From assembly GCF_030160115.1 (NCBI RefSeq), contig NZ_BSNS01000020.1, positions 429,347 to 493,346 of the forward strand: 64,000 nt of DNA. The letters are read 5' to 3'. Source of the stretch: Devosia nitrariae (GTDB taxonomy: Bacteria; Pseudomonadota; Alphaproteobacteria; Rhizobiales; Devosiaceae). Shown here piece by piece: positions 57,590-64,000 of the stretch; position 1 is the first letter of the stretch, and every line of letters starts with the position of its first letter. The translations under genes were made by a program, and so were the position numbers. The notes below the pieces were generated by a model. That model was not told the DNA's origin. It saw nothing but the letters and a program-made list of their open reading frames with translations, and did no database searches.

Positions 57590-58780
57590 TCACGATCTGA
57601 GAGCTATGAGGCTGCCATCGGCCAGGGTATCGCCCGGGTGGACGACGACGATCTGTCCGGCGGTCAGCCCGCCGACAACTTCGGCACTCTGTCCGTTCAT
57701 GCGGCCGATCTCGATCGGGATCTGGCGAACCCGGTCTTGCTCGACGAGGAAGACGTTCCAGTCCTGCCCGCTGCGGAAGAGCGCGCTGATCGGGACCTGC
57801 AGGCAGTCTTCGTCCTGCCAGACGACCAGCTCGACGAGCGTGCGATAGCCGTGTCCGAGGCGCGGATCGGCGGTCTCGAGATCGATCACGGCGTTGACCC
57901 GCTGCTCCTCGACGCCGAGCGCCGAAACCTTGGTGAAGGCCGCCGGCTCGACCCGCCGCACGCGTCCCTCGAGGGGAGTGTCGCCTCCCCAGTCGGAAAT
58001 GATCGCGCTCGTTCCCGCCGCAATGCGCACGGCATCGGAGGACAGGAGGTCGACGCTGACTTCCAGGTCGCTGGTGTCGCCGAGGTCGGCGATCCGGGTG
58101 CCGGCGGCTATGGCCTGCTCGCTTTCGGCGTAGATCGCCAGCACGATGCCGTCAATCGGTGCCATGACGTCGACACAGCAGGCTTGTGAGTCCTTGAAGG
58201 TACCCACGGAGCCGAGCCTTGCTTCCGCACTGGCAAGTTCGGACTTGCGCATGGCAACCGATGCTCGTGCCGAGGCGACCTGCGCGGTCTGCATTTCGGC
58301 CTGGCTCTGCGCCTCCTGCAGGGCCCTTGTGGAGATGGTTCCGGAGTCGGCAAGCCGGATCGCCCGCTCTAGGTCGTCGTCGGCCATCCGCGCGGCCGTC
58401 TCTGCCCTGGCCAGCTCGATCGTTGCGATGTCAACCGCGGTGCGCACCGCATCGCGAGCCGCGATGAGTTCGGCCTGGGTGCGGGGGTCGATGAGGGGCG
58501 GATCGGGTGGACGGATCGAGGCGATCACGTTCTCTCCCGCCTTCACCCTGTCGCCGGTTTCGAGGTTCGTGCGGGCCAGATAGCCCGAAATGGGCGAGGA
58601 GACCGTGTAGACGTTGCGGACGCGGGTCACTCCCTCCTCACGGATGGTCACCGTCATCGTCCCGGCGGCGACCGCCGCGGTATCGACGAGCACCGGCGTC
58701 TCCCGCATCGAATAGGCAAAGCCGCCGATAACGGCAATGATGATGGCGACGACGCCGACCCGTTTGATCCAGACGTTCAT
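57590..58780 (-). CDS. Periplasmic adaptor subunit of ABC exporter (MacA/HlyD-like)
   Basis: 396-residue membrane-fusion protein with one N-terminal helix (about residues 7-24), a biotinyl-lipoyl-like domain split by a coiled coil (about 105-195), and beta-barrel and membrane-proximal domains. Motifs: VYTVSSPISGYLARTNLETG, MAPIDGIVLAIYAESEQAIA and WVLGRMNGQSAEVVGGL-like C-terminal strands. It bridges the permease to an outer-membrane channel or substrate. Gene follows the permease by 6 bp; third gene of the ABC operon. Substrate unknown. Confidence 0.88.
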   Translation of the reverse strand: MNVWIKRVGVVAIIIAVIGGFAYSMRETPVLVDTAAVAAGTMTVTIREEGVTRVRNVYTVSSPISGYLARTNLETGDRVKAGENVIASIRPPDPPLIDPRTQAELIAARDAVRTAVDIATIELARAETAARMADDDLERAIRLADSGTISTRALQEAQSQAEMQTAQVASARASVAMRKSELASAEARLGSVGTFKDSQACCVDVMAPIDGIVLAIYAESEQAIAAGTRIADLGDTSDLEVSVDLLSSDAVRIAAGTSAIISDWGGDTPLEGRVRRVEPAAFTKVSALGVEEQRVNAVIDLETADPRLGHGYRTLVELVVWQDEDCLQVPISALFRSGQDWNVFLVEQDRVRQIPIEIGRMNGQSAEVVGGLTAGQIVVVHPGDTLADGSLIALRS

Positions 58781-58786
58781 GGTCGT

Positions 58787-61144
58787 CTACTCCCGTGTCT
58801 TGAGAACGCTGATGAGATCGAGCCGCGCTACGCGCCGGCGGATGACGAGACCGGTAACGACGACGACGGCCAGTACCAGGCCGCTGCCGATGCCGAAGGT
58901 CGATTGTTCGATGACGAACGGGATGCGGAAGAGGTCGGTATCGAACCCTTCGACGACGGCCCAGCAGAAGAGGTATCCGAGGCCCCAGCCGACCGGCTGC
59001 GCCGCAAGCGCGACGACCGCCAGTTCCACCAGCAGCACGCGGTAGACTTCGCCGCGCGTGAAGCCGAGCACGCGCAGGCTTGCCAGCTCTCGGGCGCGCT
59101 CGGACAGCTGAATGCGTGCGGTGTTGTAGATGACCCCGAAGGTAATGATGATCGCGAGGCCGGAATAGATCCAGGTCATCATCGTCACGTTCTGAGCAAC
59201 CTGCTCGCGGAAGCGTTCGCGCGAGACGGTCATCAGTGAGATGGCGGCGATCGCCGGTGTGGACTTGAGAACGTCATACAAATCGTCGACCTGCGCCGCA
59301 TCAACCGCCAGCCGGGCGCCCGTCACGCGGGGCCCGTCGCCGACTAGCCGCGTGAGCGCCTCGTCCGACATGAAGACGGACATGCCGATATAGCTCTGGA
59401 AGACGCCGGTAACGGGCACCCACTCGATCCGGCCTTCCTTCTCCAACAGTTCGACCTCGGCGAGGTCGCCGATGCTCAGCCCCAGAATGGAAGCGACGCG
59501 GTCGGAGATCATCAGACCCGTTGGCGCCGGCTGGACCGGCGTCAGGTCCGTAGCAAGAATCTGCGAAAGGTCGGCCCCCTCCGTCCAGGCGGAGACGGTA
59601 AGTCGCCGCTCGACGTGTTCGTTTCGCAGCACGACGGGCACCGAGCGCATCGGCTCGGCCCGCAGCACTCCCGGGAGGCGCCCGACCGACTGCAGCACCG
59701 CGGGCGACTGTTCCTGGCCGAACGCCAGGGTTGCGTCCTGACGTTCCGTGCGGAAGTAGATGATGTCGATCATCGCTTCGATGGAATCGAAGGTGAAGAG
59801 GGCCGTCACGATGAGTGACAGGGAGATTGCAGTACTGAAGGTTGTCAGCAAGGAGCGGACGGGATGCCGGATCATCCCGCGCAGGGCCATGGTGGTCAGT
59901 TGGGAAAAGAAGCGATGCGCATCCGCCGGCCGATGGAAGAGCTTTCGATACCGGGTGGGAGCGGGCGGTTGCATGGCAACTGCGGCCGGAAGCGACAGGA
60001 CGTTCCAGAGCGCCTTACCGGCGCCTGCCAGGGCAGCCAGCGAGGTGACTGTTGCGGCGGTCAAGTAGAGGTCGGGCGCAGGACGCAGCACGAGGAACGG
60101 GAAGTAGTAGAATTCGCCATAGACCTGCGCCAGCATCGGGGCGACCCACGCTCCCACGGCGCCTCCGATTGCGGTGCCGAGCAGCGCCACCACGATGACG
60201 AGTTTGGCATAATGCCAGGCGACCGCCAACGCGCTGAAGCCAAGGGCCTTCAGCAGCCCGACCTGCTCGCGCTCGAGGGTGATCAGGCGTGACAGGATCA
60301 TGTTGACGAGAAAGGCGGCGACGAACAGGAAAATCGGCGGCACGATCGTCACCATGCCCCGCAATTGCGAGAGCTCGCTGTCGAGGAACGCGTGGGAGAT
60401 CTGGTCATCCCGATCACGGGCACCGGTGCCGCCATAGGGGGCAAGGATCGTGTCCACCGCCGAAATGACCGCCGCCAGATCGGCGCCGCGCTGCGTGCGC
60501 AGCGTCAGGTCGTTGAACGCGCCGGTCATGTCGAACATGCCCGCCAGTTGCCGGCGCGGCATGAACATCACCCCGAATCGCCGCTGGTCCGGCACCAGGT
60601 CGCCGGGGCCGAGCGTGTAAACGTATTCGGGAGAGAGCACGATGCCCGTGACTGTCAGCAGCCGCTTACTGCCATTGATAACGCCTTCGAACGTGCTGCC
60701 GGGCACCATCCTGTGCGCCTTGGCGAACTGCTCGTTGACGGCAACCTCGCCAACCCGGTCGGGGTCGGGCAGGCGACCGGCGCGAATGTAGAGGCTGTTG
60801 ACCGAGAGTTCGCCGATATCGGGGATCGAGACGGCCAACCCGGTCGCGGGTTCCCGCATACCCGGCACGTCGAGCAGTACTGCGCGTGCTATCCTGGTTT
60901 CGACACCGTTGATGCCCGGGATCCGGGCAAGCTGCTCGCGCAGGTGAAGGGGCGCGCGTACCAGCGAGGCAAACACGGTGCCGAAGCGATAGCGGTCATA
61001 GAAGGCATCGCGGGTGTCCTCGAGCGTGCGCAGCGCTCCTACCGCGATGATGATGGTCGCAACGCCACAGGCCATCACCATGGCAATGGCCAGGACCTGC
61101 AGCCACATGCGCAGAAGGTCGCGGATAAGCTTGCGGTCGAGCAT
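58787..61144 (-). CDS. ABC exporter permease, FtsX/MacB type (duplicated)
   Basis: 785-residue permease with two FtsX modules: one N-terminal helix (about residues 12-36), a large periplasmic domain, three helices (about 270-400), a second periplasmic domain and three C-terminal helices (about 660-770). Segments: SRLITLEREQVGLLKALGFS in the first and ARELASLRVLGFTRGEVYRV in the second, both the conserved cytoplasmic coupling region. Such permeases move lipids, peptides or drugs from the membrane or periplasm. Start 61144 is 5 bp after the ATPase stop. Confidence 0.9.
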   Translation of the reverse strand: MLDRKLIRDLLRMWLQVLAIAMVMACGVATIIIAVGALRTLEDTRDAFYDRYRFGTVFASLVRAPLHLREQLARIPGINGVETRIARAVLLDVPGMREPATGLAVSIPDIGELSVNSLYIRAGRLPDPDRVGEVAVNEQFAKAHRMVPGSTFEGVINGSKRLLTVTGIVLSPEYVYTLGPGDLVPDQRRFGVMFMPRRQLAGMFDMTGAFNDLTLRTQRGADLAAVISAVDTILAPYGGTGARDRDDQISHAFLDSELSQLRGMVTIVPPIFLFVAAFLVNMILSRLITLEREQVGLLKALGFSALAVAWHYAKLVIVVALLGTAIGGAVGAWVAPMLAQVYGEFYYFPFLVLRPAPDLYLTAATVTSLAALAGAGKALWNVLSLPAAVAMQPPAPTRYRKLFHRPADAHRFFSQLTTMALRGMIRHPVRSLLTTFSTAISLSLIVTALFTFDSIEAMIDIIYFRTERQDATLAFGQEQSPAVLQSVGRLPGVLRAEPMRSVPVVLRNEHVERRLTVSAWTEGADLSQILATDLTPVQPAPTGLMISDRVASILGLSIGDLAEVELLEKEGRIEWVPVTGVFQSYIGMSVFMSDEALTRLVGDGPRVTGARLAVDAAQVDDLYDVLKSTPAIAAISLMTVSRERFREQVAQNVTMMTWIYSGLAIIITFGVIYNTARIQLSERARELASLRVLGFTRGEVYRVLLVELAVVALAAQPVGWGLGYLFCWAVVEGFDTDLFRIPFVIEQSTFGIGSGLVLAVVVVTGLVIRRRVARLDLISVLKTRE

Positions 61145-61149
61145 GGCGA

Positions 61150-61857
61150 TCACCACACCACGTCCTGCGGGCGGATCCGCCTTTCGTTGACGTGCATCTG
61201 CGTGATACCGCCATCCTGGAAGGTGAAGACGCGGTGCGCGATCTCCCTGATGCCGGCATTGTGCGTGATGACCGCTGTAGTGGTGCCGAACTCGCGATTG
61301 ATCCTGTCGAGCGCCTCGAGGACGAGGATACCGGTCTTTGAATCGAGCGCGCCTGTCGGCTCGTCGCACAACAGCACCTGAGGGCGCTTGGCGATGGCGC
61401 GGGCGATGGCGACGCGCTGTTGCTCGCCGCCCGAAAGCTGCGAAGGGAAGTGATCCATGCGCTTGTCCAGGCCGACCAACGAAAGCGCTTCTTCGGGCGG
61501 CATGGGATCACGCGAGATTTCGGTGACGAGCGCCACGTTCTCCCAGGCGGTCAGGCTCGGGATGAGGTTATAGAACTGGAAGACGAAACCGACATGATCG
61601 CGACGGAACCGGGTGAGGCGGGAGTCGGGGTAATCCGTCAGCTCCTGATCGGCGAAGCGCACCGTACCGGCCGAGGCTCGGTCGAGTCCGCCCATGATGT
61701 TGAGCAGCGTCGACTTGCCGCTTCCCGAAGGCCCAAGCAGAACCGCCATTTCGCCTTCGAAGAGGTCGAGGTCGACCCCACGTAGCGCCCATACCTCAAC
61801 TTCGCCGCTACGGTAGACCTTAGAGACATCGTGAGCTGAAAATATAGGTTGGGACAT
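61150..61857 (-). CDS. ABC exporter ATPase (MacB/LolD type)
   Basis: 235-residue ATPase: Walker A GPSGSGKSTLLN, Q-loop FVFQFYNLIPSLTAWEN, signature LSGGEQQRVAIARAIA, Walker B VLLCDEPTGALD and the H-loop AVITHN. This is the LolD/MacB subfamily, matching the FtsX-type permease. ATG 61857 has GGAGGTGGCG close upstream and is chosen over 61872. First gene of a three-gene operon with a perfect FNR-type box 50 bp upstream. Confidence 0.94.
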   Translation of the reverse strand: MSQPIFSAHDVSKVYRSGEVEVWALRGVDLDLFEGEMAVLLGPSGSGKSTLLNIMGGLDRASAGTVRFADQELTDYPDSRLTRFRRDHVGFVFQFYNLIPSLTAWENVALVTEISRDPMPPEEALSLVGLDKRMDHFPSQLSGGEQQRVAIARAIAKRPQVLLCDEPTGALDSKTGILVLEALDRINREFGTTTAVITHNAGIREIAHRVFTFQDGGITQMHVNERRIRPQDVVW

Positions 61858-61906
61858 CGCCACCTCCGGCAATGCTCCTGCCTAGTCCGATGGGGTGCCC
61901 TTGCCT

Positions 61907-61920
61907 TTGATCGGGATCAA
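61907..61920 (-). promoter_or_regulatory. FNR/FixK-type site upstream of ABC exporter operon
   Basis: TTGATCGGGATCAA, a perfect palindrome, 50 bp upstream of the ATPase start. Confidence 0.78.
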
Positions 61921-62066
61921 CCACCGAAGCTAGGTGATGCCTTAGGTGGATTCGGCTGGTCTCAACCTAGAACCCCTGAGTTCTTCCCCCCAGTTTGCCG
62001 TCGCCAAAGGGACGGCGCCGCCGGTCTCGCATTGCCGCGTTCTGACATTAGTTCGGACGAAGTGTA

Positions 62067-62477
62067 TTACTCTGGAGGTTTCCGGATCACCCGTCCGGTC
62101 AGCGACGTCGCGTCGGCGATCGTGTTATAGATGGTCCCGTATTTCCGAACGTTCGTATGCAAAAGTTCGAGTCGGCGGTCGTCTTCGTCGGTGTCCACTA
62201 CAATCTCATACTCGATCGCAGCCATCTTCGGCGGGTTGTCCTGGCGCACGCCGTGCAAGCGGACCTCGACGCCTTTGAGGTTGAACTTGATCATCGGAAT
62301 TGCCCGCTCGATGCCCTTGATCATGCAGGCTGCGAGCGCCGCGAGAAGAAGCTGGGCGGGATTGAAGGCGTCGGTCCGACCGTCCACGTCTGTGTCGAGG
62401 TCGATCTTTGCGTTCTTGCACTGCGCGAGGGCGGCATGCGCATCGATTCGAGATGCAGTCACATGGTATTCAAGCAT
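62067..62477 (-). CDS. OsmC/Ohr-family protein
   Basis: 136-residue OsmC-fold protein, usually a thiol-dependent peroxidase for organic hydroperoxides. It has the peroxidatic Cys51 in LLAALAACMIKGIER, but the second, resolving Cys found in classical OsmC/Ohr is missing; the corresponding region reads LHTNVRKYGTIYNTIADATS. The enzyme may use another thiol or have another role. Cys20 is present near the N-terminus. ATG 62477 has AGGTG upstream. An FNR-type box lies 87 bp upstream. Confidence 0.86.
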   Translation of the reverse strand: MLEYHVTASRIDAHAALAQCKNAKIDLDTDVDGRTDAFNPAQLLLAALAACMIKGIERAIPMIKFNLKGVEVRLHGVRQDNPPKMAAIEYEIVVDTDEDDRRLELLHTNVRKYGTIYNTIADATSLTGRVIRKPPE

Positions 62478-62856
62478 TGCAGCACCTATAGGGCGTGCTG
62501 GAGATCGCCGCCCGGTTGAGTGTCGTGAAGGCGCCATGTTTGCCCGGATCCAAACGTATCGGGTTGATTGACATCAACGCTTGCGGGCGCACCGCTACCG
62601 TCATCCATTCTGGAAAAGTCGGCATCTTTTGCGCAGCTCGTCCCCTTCGAAGGCTGGATGGTCAACAACAATGCTGCCGAGAGGTCAGCAGCGCATCTGG
62701 CGTTAAGGTGGGCCTCAGTTGCTAAGTCAACGAAGCCGTCCATTTGGCGTTCGGCGACGTACCCAGGCGCTTTCTGCGGCTGGAGCCCATCTTCTCGCAT
62801 GGGGAATGCCGGTAGGGCCCGGCACCATGGAAATACTCCTTCGTCTCCGCACGTGA
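62478..62856. other. Gene-free stretch with one FNR-type box
   Basis: 379 bp without a supportable gene. It holds the OsmC promoter and the box at 62564. The reading frames here lack recognisable protein sequence, and I see no repeat or RNA feature. Confidence 0.6.
62564..62577 (-). promoter_or_regulatory. FNR/FixK-type site upstream of OsmC gene
   Basis: TTGATTGACATCAA, a perfect palindrome within the longer inverted repeat CGTTGAT...ATCAACG imperfectly extended, 87 bp upstream of the OsmC start. Confidence 0.75.
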
Positions 62857-63510
62857 TCAGGCCGTGGCTGCCTTGCCAGCGCGACCGTCGCGCCACATGA
62901 GTAGCGACCCGGCAACCACTCCCGTGAACAGCAACAGCCAGTCTTGCGGAATCCCGAGCAGAAAGGCGGCGCTTCCGCCCACAAGCGTCCACAGGAAGGG
63001 GATGACCAGCAGCCACCGGGAGAAGCGGTCGGTCGTGAGCAACAACAGCCCGAAGGTGAAGATGGTGACGGGACAGGGGGTAATGCCGAACATCGGCATT
63101 TCGGCATACTCATGTCCAACCCAGATGCCGATCATCGGGTAGAGGATCGCCGCGTACCCGACCAGAGCGGTGCCGATCCAGCCGATGGGTCTAGACGGAG
63201 GGGCAAACTGAAGGTGGCCCCTGACGACTCCGAAGTAGAGGAAGGCAGCGCCTTGCAGAGCGAACAGAATGCCGAATAGGACCGCCGCTGCGTTGATCGT
63301 GGAGAAATAGATGCCGTGGTAGACCACACCCGTCCATAGCCACATTGCTGCGAGCCCCGCCGCTATCAGTCGTCCCGAGAGGGACGACGACCTGAAGAGC
63401 AAAGCGACCATTCCGACACCGACCACATAGGCGACTATCTGGAGCGGCCAGACCGCGAGGTTGTAGTCTACAAAAACCCCGATGAAACCTTCCCGAGAGA
63501 ACGGCAGCAT
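62857..63510 (-). CDS. DUF6064 family membrane protein
   Basis: 217-residue membrane protein with about six to seven helices. The pattern MLPFSREGFIGVFVDYNLAV at the start, then AMWLWTGVVYHGIYFSTINA, and MFGITPCPVTIFTFGLLLL (conserved TPCP) and IPQDWLLL, fits a family I know as DUF6064; its function is unknown. The family number is from memory. An FNR-type box 54 bp upstream places it in the low-oxygen regulon. Confidence 0.8.
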   Translation of the reverse strand: MLPFSREGFIGVFVDYNLAVWPLQIVAYVVGVGMVALLFRSSSLSGRLIAAGLAAMWLWTGVVYHGIYFSTINAAAVLFGILFALQGAAFLYFGVVRGHLQFAPPSRPIGWIGTALVGYAAILYPMIGIWVGHEYAEMPMFGITPCPVTIFTFGLLLLTTDRFSRWLLVIPFLWTLVGGSAAFLLGIPQDWLLLFTGVVAGSLLMWRDGRAGKAATA

Positions 63511-63563
63511 TGGTCTAATCCCCTAAAACTGCCATCTTTGTACATCCGCTGAGACAGCCAGCT

Positions 63564-63577
63564 TTGATCTGGCGCAA
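63564..63577 (-). promoter_or_regulatory. FNR/NnrR-type site upstream of DUF6064 gene
   Basis: TTGATCTGGCGCAA, perfect left half and degenerate right half, 54 bp upstream of the start at 63510. The same variant, read on the minus strand, occurs at 32631. Confidence 0.6.
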
Positions 63578-63589
63578 TCGCCATGCTGG

Positions 63590-63980
63590 GAGCATCTCTA
63601 ATGCTGGCCGTCCTCGAGAACCGCATCTACCGCCATCTCTATTCGATATCAAAGGCTGCGACGACGACATCCGCGAACCGGGGGCGTTGCTGCTCAACCT
63701 CGAGGGGCTGGCGACAAATGGCGATCGCCTGGATCGTGTTCTCGAGAATGCCGATCGTCGCCTGCTTGCCGGGGCCGCTGCGATCCTGGCCGGAGCTCGG
63801 GTGCTTTCGTGGTCAGGGGACGGCGTGCGACTGGACATTGGCAGTGTGCTGATCGCTGCGGCCTGCCTCTGCTGGGGCATCGACAATAACCTGACAGGGA
63901 GGAGACCGTTGCTCTCCCTTACGGCTGAATGGCAGCTTAGCGCCGGTGGGTTCAACCGGTCATCGCAACACCTTCTGTAG
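63590..63980 (+). pseudogene. Broken EamA/DMT-family transporter gene
   Basis: One frame holds GALLLNLEGLAT, another MAIAWIVF, and the first again ENADRRLLAGAAAILAGARV and GSVLIAAACLCWGIDNNLTG, which in order match the middle of EamA transporters. The MAIAWIVF segment is in a different frame, so there are at least two compensating frameshifts around 63715-63745. The N-terminal helices and the C-terminal half are not recognisable and a stop follows at 63978. It is a decayed gene fragment, not a working transporter. Confidence 0.62.
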
Positions 63981-64000
63981 CCTATCGGCGGGCGTTTCGA

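Overview
This GC-rich window is densely coded and reads as a chromosomal (or megaplasmid) segment of an alphaproteobacterium, most likely of the order Hyphomicrobiales (Rhizobiales), perhaps Devosia-like. That placement is inference. It rests on a FixL-FixJ-FixK cascade with a heme-type FixL PAS domain, a cbb3 oxidase cluster, a nirK-nirV pair, NnrR/NnrS/NnrU proteins and a BigR-type sulfide switch. I see no rRNA, tRNA, CRISPR array, insertion sequence or phage gene.

The unifying feature is oxygen limitation. I count 21 sites of the FNR/FixK/NnrR type (TTGAY-N4-RTCAA and near variants), nearly all 30-105 bp upstream of a start codon. Several lie in divergent promoters and serve both sides. 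The regulators are encoded here: FixL (33288-34610), FixJ (32687-33295), a degenerate receiver protein that looks like FixT (32218-32571), FixK (31487-32134) with a candidate FixJ site in its promoter, and a second Crp/Fnr protein of the NnrR type (17591-18286).

Layout. 1-6031: sugar kinase/aldolase/glucokinase operon (pfkB-fba-glk), divergent ppsA, and a universal stress protein (Usp). 6085-15068: hemN, nnrU, then the cbb3 oxidase cluster ccoNOQP, two unusual membrane proteins, ccoI and ccoS. 15308-21838: DUF2249 proteins, a broken DUF59 gene, nnrS, nnrR, nirV, nirK, pseudoazurin and an SRPBCC protein. 21839-26970: a five-gene putative copper operon (Cys/His-rich exported protein, Met-rich exported protein, membrane protein, multicopper oxidase, and a P-type ATPase with a CPD motif). 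27130-31432: a hydrolase remnant, YoaK, a DUF6544-like protein, Usp, a BON protein and a small unknown. 31487-35511: the fix regulators and a Usp. 35640-46280: thioredoxin 2, an SDR, acetate kinase, phosphoketolase, an eRF1-like protein, a CBS-BON protein, an ADP-forming acyl-CoA synthetase/GNAT, a kinase-like protein, a 64-residue protein and a flavodoxin. 46449-48287: a TPC-type metal ATPase. 48509-52755: sulfide/persulfide cluster (persulfide dioxygenase, BigR, YeeE pair, TIGR01244 protein, SulP). 53034-63510: a P2-type cation ATPase with a bactofilin-like membrane protein, a Usp, an ABC exporter, an OsmC protein and a DUF6064 protein. The window ends in a broken EamA transporter gene.

Together the genes describe a cell adapting to low oxygen. 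It makes a high-affinity oxidase and heme, reduces nitrite to NO with electrons from pseudoazurin, handles copper, and gains ATP from acetyl phosphate (phosphoketolase plus acetate kinase) and from ADP-forming acyl-CoA synthesis. No NO reductase (nor) or N2O reductase (nos) gene lies in the window.
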